Below, in pieces: positions 1 to 8,459 of a DNA stretch of 64,000 bases (the first letter of the stretch is position 1; each line of letters opens with the position of its first letter). This stretch comes from an uncultured Flavobacteriales bacterium. GTDB lineage: Bacteria; Bacteroidota; Bacteroidia; Flavobacteriales_G; Salibacteraceae. The notes beneath the pieces are model-generated. The model was given only the letters and a program-made list of their open reading frames with translations, did no database searches and had not been told where the DNA came from. Both the position numbers and the translations under genes were made by a program. The DNA is taken from positions 115,247 through 179,246 of the forward strand of contig CAKZKD010000001.1 of the NCBI GenBank assembly GCA_937121175.1, in the 5' to 3' direction.

Positions 1-387
1 TGCTTCGTAAGTGCCAATTTGCTTAATTGGCTCATTAACAATAGTGATATTCTTACGATCAACATCATGACCTAATTCCTTAATAGCGTCAGCAACTTGT
101 AAGTTGGTAACCGAACCGAAAATCTTTCCGTTCTCACCAACTTTAGCACCAATTTTTATTGTCATTTTCGCCAACTTGTCAGCAGAAGCTTTAGCTTCTT
201 CTTGCATTTTCTCAATTTTATGAGAGCGTTGTCTTAGATTTTCTTCGCGAACTTTTTTAGCAGATGTTGTAGCCAAAATTGCAGTTCCAGTAGGAATTAA
301 ATAATTCCGACCATAACCTGCTTTCACTGTAACCATATCGTCAACTTCACCAAGTCCGTCAACGTTCTTTTTTAATATAATATCCAT
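1..387 (-). CDS. rplI: 50S ribosomal protein L9 (partial, C-terminus outside window)
   Basis: Large-subunit protein L9, which binds 23S rRNA near the L1 stalk. The reverse strand from the ATG at 385-387 reads MDIILKKNVDGLGEVDDMV, the L9 N-terminal domain, followed by the KAGYGRNYLIP segment and a charged connecting helix. 129 codons are visible and the frame is open at the window edge, so the last part of the C-terminal domain is missing. It is the third gene of rpsF-rpsR-rplI, 27 bp after rpsR, and is presumably transcribed from the rpsF promoter. Confidence 0.95.
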   Translation of the reverse strand, partial: MDIILKKNVDGLGEVDDMVTVKAGYGRNYLIPTGTAILATTSAKKVREENLRQRSHKIEKMQEEAKASADKLAKMTIKIGAKVGENGKIFGSVTNLQVADAIKELGHDVDRKNITIVNEPIKQIGTYEA

Positions 388-414
388 GGTAATGTCCTTC
401 TGAATTATTCTAAA

Positions 415-681
415 TTACTTAATTAAATCTCCTTTGTAAGGTAAAATCGCCAAATGACGTGCACGCTTAACAGCAGTTGCAACCTTTCTTTGGTATTTGA
501 GAGAAGTTCCTGTAATTCTACGAGGAAGTAACTTTCCTTGGTCGTTTACAAATTTGATAAGAAAATCACCGTCTTTGTAATCGATATATTTGATTCTACC
601 TTTTCTGAATCGGCAAAATTTTTCTTTAGTAATCTCAATGTTAATTGGGGTTAGATATCTAATATCTCCTTGTTGTGCCAT
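415..681 (-). CDS. rpsR: 30S ribosomal protein S18
   Basis: Small-subunit protein S18, which sits next to S6 on the platform of the 30S subunit. The 88-residue product has the S18 core: FCRFRKGRIKYIDYKD, then a GKLLPRRITG segment and a C-terminal basic helix with KYQRKVATAVKRARHLA. Length is normal for the family. It lies between rpsF (32 bp upstream) and rplI, the usual ribosomal operon order, so co-transcription is expected. Confidence 0.97.
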   Translation of the reverse strand: MAQQGDIRYLTPINIEITKEKFCRFRKGRIKYIDYKDGDFLIKFVNDQGKLLPRRITGTSLKYQRKVATAVKRARHLAILPYKGDLIK

Positions 682-713
682 TGTCTTGTAATTTTTTGGA
701 TTAAAACTTTTGC

Positions 714-1067
714 TTAAGCTTCCGCTTTAGCAGCTTTTTTGTTTCTAGTAGGTCTGTTTTCTGCAAACGTAATATGGTGCTTGTCCATTTTTACAGTTAA
801 AAAACGCATGATTTTCTCATCACGTTTCATGTCCAGTTCTAGCTTCGCAATTTTCTCACCTTCCAATTCGTACTCAAACAAGTGGTAAAAACCAGTTGTT
901 TTTTTCTGAATAGGGTAGGCTAACTTGCGCAATCCCCAATGGTCTTTGTGCGTCAATTTTGCACCTAAGTCTTTCAAAGTTGACTCATACTTCTTTACTG
1001 CTTCCTTTACCTGGTCATCAGATAAAACGGGAGTTAAAATGAAAACAGTTTCGTACCTATTAATCAT
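714..1067 (-). CDS. rpsF: 30S ribosomal protein S6
   Basis: Small-subunit protein S6, the partner of S18 in platform assembly. The 117-residue product begins MINRYETVFIL, followed by the family segments WGLRKLAYPI and GFYHLFEYE. It ends in a Lys/Ala-rich tail (KKAAKAEA), a common low-complexity extension in S6. It is the first gene of the S6-S18-L9 operon; a Bacteroidota-type -7 motif lies about 50 bp upstream. Confidence 0.97.
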   Translation of the reverse strand: MINRYETVFILTPVLSDDQVKEAVKKYESTLKDLGAKLTHKDHWGLRKLAYPIQKKTTGFYHLFEYELEGEKIAKLELDMKRDEKIMRFLTVKMDKHHITFAENRPTRNKKAAKAEA

Positions 1068-1119
1068 AGTTTTTATGAATTTGTTTACTAATTAATTTTT
1101 GATTCTTAAAATCAGCGGG

Positions 1120-1127
1120 CAAAAGTA
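1120..1127 (-). promoter_or_regulatory. Predicted -7 promoter element of the rpsF operon
   Basis: On the minus strand this reads TACTTTTG, matching the Bacteroidota sigma-ABfrA -7 consensus TAnnTTTG, 52 bp upstream of the rpsF ATG. No clear -33 element was identified. Motif match only. Confidence 0.5.
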
Positions 1128-1167
1128 CTCATTTTTAGTAGGTTGTACAAGAGGCAATTCAATAAAA

Positions 1168-1686
1168 TTACTCAAAATCCTTATACAACATACTGGGCTG
1201 AACTTCAGTATTGTCTTGGTACTTACCACTTACATACTTATCGTAATCGCCTTCGATAGAGTGGTAGTAAATCTGACAAATTTCTACTCCTGCATATATT
1301 CTAATGGGTTCAACGCAATGGATTTCCAACGTCCAGTAACCAGAGAAACCAACATCGCCAAAACCAGCAGTAACGTGAATGTACAAGCCCAAGCGACCTA
1401 TACTGCTGCGACCTTCTAGCATAGGAACGTAGCTCTCGGTTCTGGTGTGTTCCGTAGTTCTTCCTAAATACAGTTTACCAGGTTCTAAAACCAAACCTTC
1501 TTCTGGAATGAACAATTCCTTAGTGGCATTTGGCTTTTTCATTTCCAACACATCTGTTTCGTAAGTCAAAAGCCTATTGTGCAAACTCAAATTATACGAA
1601 TTTGGATTCAATCGACTTTCATCGTATGGGTCGATGAAAATGTTTTTACCGAGTTGCTTTTTTATTTCGTTTCCAGATAGTATCAT
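1168..1686 (-). CDS. dcd: dCTP deaminase
   Basis: Deaminates dCTP to dUTP (the bifunctional forms go on to dUMP), feeding dTMP synthesis. The 172-residue protein has the family signature EGRSSIGRLGL at 91-101, then HVTAGFGDVGFSG and WTLEI, where Glu121 aligns with the catalytic glutamate of the dCTP deaminase/dUTPase fold. The C-terminal part contains the IYAGVEICQIYY strand. The start overlaps the end of the upstream small secreted protein by 4 bp (ATGA), suggesting translational coupling. The sequence alone does not distinguish mono- from bifunctional enzyme. Confidence 0.93.
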   Translation of the reverse strand: MILSGNEIKKQLGKNIFIDPYDESRLNPNSYNLSLHNRLLTYETDVLEMKKPNATKELFIPEEGLVLEPGKLYLGRTTEHTRTESYVPMLEGRSSIGRLGLYIHVTAGFGDVGFSGYWTLEIHCVEPIRIYAGVEICQIYYHSIEGDYDKYVSGKYQDNTEVQPSMLYKDFE

Positions 1687-1952
1687 GGTTTTTTTCTTTC
1701 AAGAAGGTATGTACTAGCAGTTTGATTAATGACCCGCCATCCTTCGGACCCAAATTTGTTTAGTAAAATCATCGCATCAGAGCCATGTGATTTCTTGGAG
1801 GAGTATTGAACGGTCTCTTGATTGCCACTACCATAAGTGACAGTAATTTCATTCGTCATTCTCGTAATGGATACATATTCGAATTTTTCTTGTCCAAAAC
1901 TAGAAATTGAAAACAATCCAACAGCAATGACAACTAATAATATCTTTTTCAT
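1683..1952 (-). CDS. Small secreted protein, DUF4177-like
   Basis: Function unknown. The 89-residue product has a signal peptide (MKKILLVVIAVGLFSISSFGQ, cleavage expected after Gln21 or nearby) and a mature part of only about 68 residues. The C-terminal half, LLNKFGSEGWRVINQ followed by TYLLERK, resembles the 'LN..G.EGWE.V...YLFKR' pattern of DUF4177-like small proteins. A distant relative with the same signal-peptide end (SISSFGQ) and a similar C-terminus lies at 44726-45040. It sits between cysS and dcd and overlaps dcd by 4 bp. The secretion signal is clear; the family placement is tentative. Confidence 0.75.
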   Translation of the reverse strand: MKKILLVVIAVGLFSISSFGQEKFEYVSITRMTNEITVTYGSGNQETVQYSSKKSHGSDAMILLNKFGSEGWRVINQTASTYLLERKKP

Positions 1953-1956
1953 AATT

Positions 1957-3471
1957 TTATTTTAAAACGTATTCACTTCCTTCTTTACCGTCATTCAGAA
2001 CAATTCCAACAGCATTTAGTCGGTCTCTAATTGAATCCGATAAATCCCAGTTTTTATTGGCTCTTGCTTCTGCACGCATTTCAATAAGCATTTGCATGAC
2101 ATCGTCCAATTTATCAGAACCATTGCCTTCGGTTTCATCTTCTAATCCTAGCACGTCGGAAATAAAGATAGTAAAGGTTTCTTTCATTCTGCGAAATGTG
2201 CTGGAGCTAATAGAATACCTAGTTAAGTGGTCGTTGAAGAAGGTGTTTATTTTTCCTGATAAATCAAATAATACCGCAAGGGTTTTTGGGGTATTAAAAT
2301 CATCACCCATTTCAAGATATAGTTGATTACACAGAGCGTTAAACTCAGCATCAATTTCTTCTTGAACATTTCCGCTTTCAACCACATCCTTGTCCATTTC
2401 TTCAACCAGCCGCTTAGCGTTCATGAGTCGTTTGTACCCTTTTTCAGCTGCTTTGAGGGCGTCGTTCGAAAAGTCAACTGTGCTTCTATAATGCGCTTGC
2501 AAAAAGAAAAATCGAATCGTCATGGGGGAGTAGCCTTGGTCCAATAATTCATGGTTGCCAGCAACCAACTCCATGGGCAAAAACGCATTACCCAAGGACT
2601 TGCTCATTTTGGTTCCGTTTACCGTAAGCATGTTTCCATGCATCCAATAACGAACTGGATCGCCGTCTCCAGCACCTATGTTTTGAGCTATTTCACATTC
2701 GTGATGCGGGAACTTCAAATCCATTCCACCCCCATGTATGTCGAATTTTTCGCCAAGGTACTTGGTACTCATTACGGAGCACTCTAAATGCCATCCTGGA
2801 ACGCCCATTCCCCAGGGGGATTTCCATTTCATGATTGTATTTTCAGAAGCACCTTTCCAGATGGCAAAATCTGCAAAAAACTTCTTTTCAGAACCTCCTG
2901 CTAGGTTATCTCGTGTTTGTTCTAATAAATCTTCAACTTTTCTTCCAGAGAGTTTACCATAGTCGTATTTCTCTTGAAATTTTTGAACGTCAAAATAAAC
3001 TGAACCGTTCACTTCGTAGCCATACCCATTGTCAATGATGCGTTGCACCATTTCAATTTGCTCCATAATATGACCTGTAGCGGTAGGTTCAATGCTTGGT
3101 TCTTTCAGATTAAAAACTTTGTTTACAGCGTGAAAACCGTTGGTGTACTTCTGCACAATTTCCATTGGTTCTATTTGCTCCAAACGTGCACGTTTTTCAA
3201 TTTTATCTTCTCCTTCATCAGCATCGTTTACCAAGTGACCAACGTCCGTAATGTTTCGAACGTAGCGAACATTATAACCCAAATGCTCCAAGTAACGCCA
3301 AACAATATCGAATGATAGAAAGGAACGAAGATTCCCTAAATGAGCTTCGTTATAAACAGTTGGTCCACAAACATATAAACCCACTCGAGGTGGGTTTAAG
3401 GGTTCAAACTTTTCTTTTTTCTTTCCTAGTGAATTAAATACCTCAACCGGGTATTGATCATATAGGGCCAT
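1957..3471 (-). CDS. cysS: Cysteinyl-tRNA synthetase
   Basis: Charges tRNA-Cys with cysteine in the cytoplasm. This is a class I synthetase of 504 residues, a normal length. The HIGH-type motif is HLGN at 44-47, after GLYVCGPTVYN, and KMSKS is at 288-292. Zinc ligands expected in the family are present: Cys35, Cys231 (WHLEC), His256 and Glu260 (HHECE). The C-terminal DALR-like helical domain ends in the typical RDRLNAVGIVLNDG segment. It lies 12 bp downstream of folE and 4 bp upstream of the small secreted protein, within a minus-strand run. Confidence 0.97.
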   Translation of the reverse strand: MALYDQYPVEVFNSLGKKKEKFEPLNPPRVGLYVCGPTVYNEAHLGNLRSFLSFDIVWRYLEHLGYNVRYVRNITDVGHLVNDADEGEDKIEKRARLEQIEPMEIVQKYTNGFHAVNKVFNLKEPSIEPTATGHIMEQIEMVQRIIDNGYGYEVNGSVYFDVQKFQEKYDYGKLSGRKVEDLLEQTRDNLAGGSEKKFFADFAIWKGASENTIMKWKSPWGMGVPGWHLECSVMSTKYLGEKFDIHGGGMDLKFPHHECEIAQNIGAGDGDPVRYWMHGNMLTVNGTKMSKSLGNAFLPMELVAGNHELLDQGYSPMTIRFFFLQAHYRSTVDFSNDALKAAEKGYKRLMNAKRLVEEMDKDVVESGNVQEEIDAEFNALCNQLYLEMGDDFNTPKTLAVLFDLSGKINTFFNDHLTRYSISSSTFRRMKETFTIFISDVLGLEDETEGNGSDKLDDVMQMLIEMRAEARANKNWDLSDSIRDRLNAVGIVLNDGKEGSEYVLK

Positions 3472-3483
3472 TAATGGGGGAGT

Positions 3484-4182
3484 TTATTTTTCGAGTTCCA
3501 TTTTAATATAATCTAGGAACTCTCGTTTTACTTCTTTATCTTTAAACCGACCACCGTATTCAGCAGTCACCGTACTAGAATTTATGTCTTTAATTCCTCT
3601 TGAATTTACACATAAGTGCTTAGCATCAATAAGACAGGCTACATCTTCTGTACCCATAGCTTTTTGCATGTGCTTTACTATTTGCATAGTCAATCGTTCC
3701 TGGACTTGTGGGCGTTTTGCATAGTATTCAACTATTCTGTTGATTTTTGATAATCCCACCACATTTCCGTTAGACATGTAAGCAACGTGAGCTTTACCAA
3801 CAATAGGCAAGAAATGGTGTTCGCAAGTCGAATAAACCACAATGTTTTTTTCGACCAACATTTCTTGATATTGATACTTATTTTCGAAAGTACTTGCCTT
3901 TGGTTCATTCTCCGGGTGAAGACCAGCAAAAATTTCATTCACAAACATTTTTGCTACTCGCTTTGGAGTACCTCTAAGACTGTCATCGGTCATGTCTAAC
4001 CCCAAGGTCTGCATGATACTAGTAAAGTCTTTTTGAATGCTTTCAATTTTGTCAGCATTACTCATTTCAAATGCGTCAGAGCGCATTGGAGTGTCTGTAT
4101 TTGTAGAAATATGGTTATCGCCGATTATATCTTCATCCGCAACAGAACCATTTACTCCACTTCTTTTTATGTCGTTTGCCAT
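3484..4182 (-). CDS. folE: GTP cyclohydrolase I
   Basis: Converts GTP to 7,8-dihydroneopterin triphosphate, the first step of folate (and pterin/queuosine precursor) synthesis. In the 232-residue protein the zinc site is visible as Cys120 and His123 in STCEHHFLP, and Cys191 in KHLCVNSRG. The TVTAEYGGRF motif near the C-terminus is also typical. About 40 N-terminal residues are polar and outside the conserved fold. folP at 41 kb and queD at 58 kb are pathway relatives elsewhere in the window. A -7 motif TATATTTG lies 44 bp upstream. Confidence 0.96.
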   Translation of the reverse strand: MANDIKRSGVNGSVADEDIIGDNHISTNTDTPMRSDAFEMSNADKIESIQKDFTSIMQTLGLDMTDDSLRGTPKRVAKMFVNEIFAGLHPENEPKASTFENKYQYQEMLVEKNIVVYSTCEHHFLPIVGKAHVAYMSNGNVVGLSKINRIVEYYAKRPQVQERLTMQIVKHMQKAMGTEDVACLIDAKHLCVNSRGIKDINSSTVTAEYGGRFKDKEVKREFLDYIKMELEK

Positions 4183-4225
4183 CGTATTTTGTATTCCTCT
4201 AAAACAAATAGTAGGGAATTTTGTG

Positions 4226-4233
4226 CAAATATA
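4226..4233 (-). promoter_or_regulatory. Predicted -7 promoter element of folE
   Basis: The minus strand reads TATATTTG, an exact match to TAnnTTTG, 43 bp before the folE ATG. No -33 element was assigned. Confidence 0.5.
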
Positions 4234-4303
4234 ATTTGATTAAAAAGAACTATGTGTTAGCTCTATTGCCAATAAGTGTTATTCCGAATAGAGTAGAAGT
4301 GTA

Positions 4304-6628
4304 CTAGAAAGTTAAGCTTATACTGGCGTTGGGCATAAAGGGTAATTGGTTGACCCTCGTGTTACTCAATCTATCGTAGTAGAAGATATTCTCTCTATTC
4401 ATCACATTGGTAATTCCAATGGCACCAACCAATTCACTGTAAGCGCCAAGTGTCCAAGTTCTTTTAATGTTAGCATCCATTCTTGCGTAGGCAGGTAACC
4501 TACCTTGGTTCAATTCGCCATACAATGCATTTATACTGCCGTTTGCTGTTGTGTAATCTTCGTCGTAACCTTCAGCGAAATTCAGCTCTTCATACAAACC
4601 TTGGGTTTGCGTAAATGGAAATCCACTACCAAAGTTGTAACGCAAGTTTGCTTCCCAATTCAAGTCTTTACCAAATGTATAAGCTCCAACGAGGTTAATG
4701 TTATGACGCCTGTCAAATACAGGACTGTACTCGCGAATACCATCCCATCTGGTGATTTTCGTTAATGAATAAACTGCCCACACATATATTTTTTTGTAGC
4801 TCCATTTTGCACTAAAGTCAGCACCATACGCATCACCAGTTTCAACAATGAAATCCTTTTTCAGAATGTCTGGTTTATCGGAGTTGTAGTCCGCATCTTC
4901 AAAGAGTTTGTTTCTATTGATATTTATCAATTGAGTAAATTGTTTGTAGTAACCTTCTATGTTTAAGGTAATACCTTTCCAAACGTCGTATTCAAATCCA
5001 AGAATGTAGTGGTTTGCTTTCTGCAAACGGTTGTTCAGTGGTTTCACTTCACCAGATTTTGTGGTGTACTCGTCTTGCAGACTTTCAGGACCACTTAAAA
5101 AACCGTAGAATAAGTTTACAATATCTCGGTCTGAATTAGCCGCAATTAAGTTCTGGGAGTACATTCCTACCGCACCTTTTACTCTAAAATCATCTGTAAT
5201 GTTGTATTTAGCTCCAAAACGAGGTTCTGGAGAAATTGTAGAGAGAGAAGCGTAATACTGAAGTCTAATACTTGGGTCGATTATTAATTTACCAAGCGCA
5301 ATTTTGTATTTAGCAAAAAGGCCTAATTCAGTATTATTTTCTTGCTGGGTAAACGAACGTCCAAACTGGTTGGTATATTGAAAGTCGGTTGTAAATCCAA
5401 CAACGTCAATTCCAAATTTAAATTCGTTATCACCAGTGAAGTATGTTGAACCAATACCAAAATTAAAACCATTGACACCGCTTCTTCTTGTTCTCGCAGA
5501 AGGCTCATCCATTTCAATTAAGTATCGAGAAGCGGCTAAGTTTCCTTCAACGATTGCACTACTTCCTTTAGGTAATAAAAGGAATCTAGCACCTCCACCA
5601 AAATTTCTCCATCCTATAGAAGTTCCGTTGCTATATGATGCATCATCATCGAAATTAAAACCAAAAATATCCGCCTTACTTCCAGAGGGTGCAGCGAAGC
5701 TAATTTTACCGTACAAGTCATTGAACTGATATGGAAGTCCGTTGGAGTCAGCGTAACTATACAATGTTTTACTTGTTTGATCTAAATACGAAGTCTTAGC
5801 TGAAAGAATGTAACTAATTGTTCCATCTTTTTTAGTTTTTGCTTTTTTGAGAGGGCCTTCTAACAATGCCTTAGCACCAAATGTGCTCAAAGAAACTTTT
5901 CCCCCAAAGCGTTTGTTGTTTCCAGCTCTTGTAGTAATATCCATTATAGAAGAAACACGACCACCATACTCACCGCTAAATCCACCGGTATATACGTCAG
6001 CGCTTTGCATAATATCGGCGTCAAAAACGGAGAATAAACCAATGGAGTGAAAGGCATTATAAACTACCATTCCGTCCAGTAATATCTTATTTTGAACTGG
6101 AGAACCTCCACGTATATACAGTTGACCACCTTGGTCTCCTGTGAAAATTACACCAGGAACTACCTGCATGTATTGAGCAAAATCTGCCTCGCCACCAATA
6201 GTTGGAAGTTGATTTATTTCGGCAGGAGTAATTTTGATTACCGACATTTTTACATCGGTTTGCGCTTCCTGTTTTTCAGCTGAAACGTCAAAGATATCGA
6301 GCTCAACTGATGATTCCTTAATATTTATGTTTTTTGAAAGTGTTTGATTTGGTTTGATGGTAATTTTTTCTTCGTACAATTCAAATCCCATACTTTTTAC
6401 CGTTAAAGTATAATCTCCAGCGGGTACCTTGCTGATGGAATAGAAACCATTTCCGTCCGTTGCAATTCCGTACGTCGTACCTTTTAGATATACATTGGTA
6501 TAAACTACAGTCGCGCCATTTTTTTCGTTGTAAACGAAACCTTTAACTCCGCCAGATTGCGCTTGAGCAAAAAGTGGAAGTGTCGTGAGTACGGTTAGGG
6601 CAAGTTTTAATATATATCGTGCAAACAT
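4304..6628 (-). CDS. TonB-dependent receptor with carboxypeptidase-like regulatory domain
   Basis: Outer-membrane active transporter of 774 residues; substrate unknown. A signal peptide (to about residue 24, LFAQAQ) is followed by a carboxypeptidase-regulatory-like beta-sandwich (roughly 25-110, with GVKGFVYNEKNGATV and GNGFYSISKVPAGDYTL). The plug domain follows (YIRGGSPVQNKILLDGMVVYN), then a 22-strand-type barrel ending in aromatic Phe (SISLTF). No SusD partner lies next to it, so it is probably not a SusC-type glycan importer. It is monocistronic, with a -7 motif 22 bp upstream. Confidence 0.9.
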   Translation of the reverse strand: MFARYILKLALTVLTTLPLFAQAQSGGVKGFVYNEKNGATVVYTNVYLKGTTYGIATDGNGFYSISKVPAGDYTLTVKSMGFELYEEKITIKPNQTLSKNINIKESSVELDIFDVSAEKQEAQTDVKMSVIKITPAEINQLPTIGGEADFAQYMQVVPGVIFTGDQGGQLYIRGGSPVQNKILLDGMVVYNAFHSIGLFSVFDADIMQSADVYTGGFSGEYGGRVSSIMDITTRAGNNKRFGGKVSLSTFGAKALLEGPLKKAKTKKDGTISYILSAKTSYLDQTSKTLYSYADSNGLPYQFNDLYGKISFAAPSGSKADIFGFNFDDDASYSNGTSIGWRNFGGGARFLLLPKGSSAIVEGNLAASRYLIEMDEPSARTRRSGVNGFNFGIGSTYFTGDNEFKFGIDVVGFTTDFQYTNQFGRSFTQQENNTELGLFAKYKIALGKLIIDPSIRLQYYASLSTISPEPRFGAKYNITDDFRVKGAVGMYSQNLIAANSDRDIVNLFYGFLSGPESLQDEYTTKSGEVKPLNNRLQKANHYILGFEYDVWKGITLNIEGYYKQFTQLININRNKLFEDADYNSDKPDILKKDFIVETGDAYGADFSAKWSYKKIYVWAVYSLTKITRWDGIREYSPVFDRRHNINLVGAYTFGKDLNWEANLRYNFGSGFPFTQTQGLYEELNFAEGYDEDYTTANGSINALYGELNQGRLPAYARMDANIKRTWTLGAYSELVGAIGITNVMNRENIFYYDRLSNTRVNQLPFMPNASISLTF

Positions 6629-6650
6629 TAGCTTTCAATTCAGAGGAGAG

Positions 6651-6658
6651 CAAAAATA
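6651..6658 (-). promoter_or_regulatory. Predicted -7 promoter element of the TonB-dependent receptor
   Basis: The minus strand reads TATTTTTG, matching TAnnTTTG, 22 bp before the receptor ATG. Motif match only. Confidence 0.4.
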
Positions 6659-6748
6659 TTAATATAGGCTATCTGCGCGCAGATAATATTGTTAATTGCC
6701 AACAAAGTGAGTTAGAGGTTAAAATTGAGGATAAATGGAAATGATGGT

Positions 6749-7756
6749 TTAATGTGTCAGTTTAAATGCCAACTCTTTTAGTAACGATCCATCTGACGTA
6801 CTTGTATTGTTTATGCCTTTTGACTTTTGGTCGTATTCCCTGAGTAATTTCAAGGCATTATAGCAGCGACCTGGCCCAATTTGCTGTGCCGCACGCACCA
6901 AATTTTTAGCAGCATAAAAACTCATTCCTATTTGCTTCATGGCTTCATCCTGGGATTTGTGTATGAGGTAATGGAAACTCATTAAGCGAGCATAAAAACC
7001 ATACAAACTGATTATTGTAAGTACTAGAGGGTGATTTTTTGGATTATCCCCATAATAATTTACAATACGATTAAGTTTTTGTACGTCTCTAGCGGCAATA
7101 GAATCTTGCAATTCGAAAATATTGTAGTCTTTACTGATACCAACGTTTTCTTCAATGTGGTTGGTATTGATTTCTGTTCCCTTATCTAAAGCAATGGTCA
7201 GTTTGTGCAATTCGTTGGCAACGGTACTCAAGTTACTTCCCAAATATTCGGTTAATAGCATGCTGGCTTTTTGGGTAATCTTAAATCCTTTTCGAGCCAG
7301 GTAATTGTGAATCCACTCTGGAATTTGATTTTCGTACATGGGTTTACTTACATAGTAAACTCCTTTTGATTGGGCTTTTGATATAAATTTCTTAGCAGTT
7401 GTAACCTTATATTTATAACAAACAACAAACACCGTAGAATCGACAATATGCTCGAGGTAAGGCATGAGCTTGTCGGTTAGTTTTTGAATCGATTGCGCTT
7501 CCTTAAGAATGATGACTTGCTTTTCGGCCATCATTGGAAAACGCTTCAAACTTTCTACCAGTTCATCCCATTTTACATCCTTGCCGTAAACAATAGTTTG
7601 GTTAAATGCTTTTTCGGATTCATCGAGCACTGAATTTTCAATGTAATCGCAAATAAGGTCTATGAAATAAGGCTCAGTTCCAGAAAGGAAATAAAAAGGC
7701 TTGATGTCTTTTTCCTTTATAGACTTTAATATTTGCTGATAATCTGTGCTTGCCAA
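6749..7756 (-). CDS. holA: DNA polymerase III subunit delta
   Basis: Delta subunit of the clamp loader, which opens the beta sliding clamp. The 335-residue protein has the delta N-terminal fold: KPFYFLSGTEPYFIDLICDYI, a central segment PMMAEKQVIILKEAQ, and the C-terminal collar helices with SIAARDVQKLNRIVNYYG. Length is typical. The clamp-loader gamma/tau gene dnaX lies 6 kb away on the other strand. The start at 7756 (MASTDYQQ) is well placed; the next gene upstream is divergent, with a large inverted repeat between them. Confidence 0.93.
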   Translation of the reverse strand: MASTDYQQILKSIKEKDIKPFYFLSGTEPYFIDLICDYIENSVLDESEKAFNQTIVYGKDVKWDELVESLKRFPMMAEKQVIILKEAQSIQKLTDKLMPYLEHIVDSTVFVVCYKYKVTTAKKFISKAQSKGVYYVSKPMYENQIPEWIHNYLARKGFKITQKASMLLTEYLGSNLSTVANELHKLTIALDKGTEINTNHIEENVGISKDYNIFELQDSIAARDVQKLNRIVNYYGDNPKNHPLVLTIISLYGFYARLMSFHYLIHKSQDEAMKQIGMSFYAAKNLVRAAQQIGPGRCYNALKLLREYDQKSKGINNTSTSDGSLLKELAFKLTH

Positions 7757-7808
7757 AGTTCCGAAATTGAGCGAGCTAAATTATGCTAGTACAAAGAGAA
7801 ATTATAAC

Positions 7809-7890
7809 GTCATGCTGAATTTATTTCAGCATCTCGGTCAAGCATTAGGTGTTGAGTCTCTGAGAGATTCTGAAACGAGTTCAGAATGAC
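7809..7890. repeat. Imperfect long inverted repeat of the Bacteroidota GTCATnCTGAA type
   Basis: The left arm (7809-7835) starts GTCATGCTGAATTTATTTC; the right arm (about 7863-7890) reversed starts GTCATTCTGAACTCGTTTC. The arms are about 27 nt with a few mismatches around a 27-nt loop. The form is like intergenic repeats seen widely in Bacteroidota genomes. It occupies the divergent holA/HsdR_N interval and could form a cruciform or an RNA hairpin. Confidence 0.75.
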
Positions 7891-7994
7891 CAACGGATAT
7901 TAAGTTATTGATGTCGCAAAAGGTTTGTAACGTATTACTGACCCGAAAAATGCTTTTGATTGTTTTAAATTCAGGGAATGACTTACTTTGTGAG

Positions 7995-8459
7995 GTGCAA
8001 AATTTAAACTTGCCCACATACAACTTTAAGGTTCAGAAAAGGGGAGACCATGTTCTTATTTGGGATGATATCCGTAAGAAGAATTTAGTGCTTACTCCAG
8101 AAGAATGGGTAAGGCAAAATTTTGTTCAATTCTTAATTCAAGAATATGGCTATCCAGCATCATTAATGCAATTAGAAAGTGGTTTGAAATACAACAACCT
8201 AAACCAACGCAGCGATATTTTGTGCTATAACCAATTAGGCGAAAAATTACTTTTGGTAGAATGCAAACGCCCAACAGTTGCCATTTCACAGAAAACGTTT
8301 GACCAAATTGCGCGATACAACATGACTTTAAAAGTTCCTTTTTTGGCGGTTACGAATGGAGTAGAACATTACTTCTGCAAAGTGAACGTAAAGGAAAAAA
8401 GTTACGCGTTTTTGCCCAACCTAGTGCCTTACGATTCAGTTAAAACCTACAAATGCTGA
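7995..8459 (+). CDS. Orphan HsdR_N-domain (PD-(D/E)XK) protein
   Basis: A stand-alone homologue of the type I restriction HsdR N-terminal nuclease domain; its cellular role is not established. The 154-residue reading has VLTPEEWVRQNFVQFL, then the nuclease core with Asp in QRSDILCY and LLLVECKRP (the ExK pair). I prefer the GTG at 7995 because it starts the family-like N-terminus (QNLNLPTYNF). The same frame extends upstream to an ATG at 7950 and to 7908, but those residues look non-coding. It is divergent from holA, a frequent pairing in this phylum. No methylase or specificity gene is nearby, so a restriction system is unlikely. Confidence 0.8.
   Translation: MQNLNLPTYNFKVQKRGDHVLIWDDIRKKNLVLTPEEWVRQNFVQFLIQEYGYPASLMQLESGLKYNNLNQRSDILCYNQLGEKLLLVECKRPTVAISQKTFDQIARYNMTLKVPFLAVTNGVEHYFCKVNVKEKSYAFLPNLVPYDSVKTYKC

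Noticed and set aside
1099..1419. Plus-strand open frame opposite dcd
   Set aside because: It is the complement of the conserved dCTP deaminase gene, with no recognisable motif.
4304..6628. SusC/SusD polysaccharide utilisation locus
   Set aside because: Neither TonB-dependent receptor has a SusD-like lipoprotein or glycoside hydrolase neighbour.
7838..8023. Minus-strand short frame ending GHSELVSESLRD
   Set aside because: This peptide is the translation of the common GTCATnCTGAA inverted repeat, a known source of spurious gene calls.
7995..8459. Restriction-modification or defence system at the HsdR_N gene
   Set aside because: No methylase, specificity or helicase gene is adjacent; stand-alone HsdR_N proteins near holA are ordinary in this phylum.
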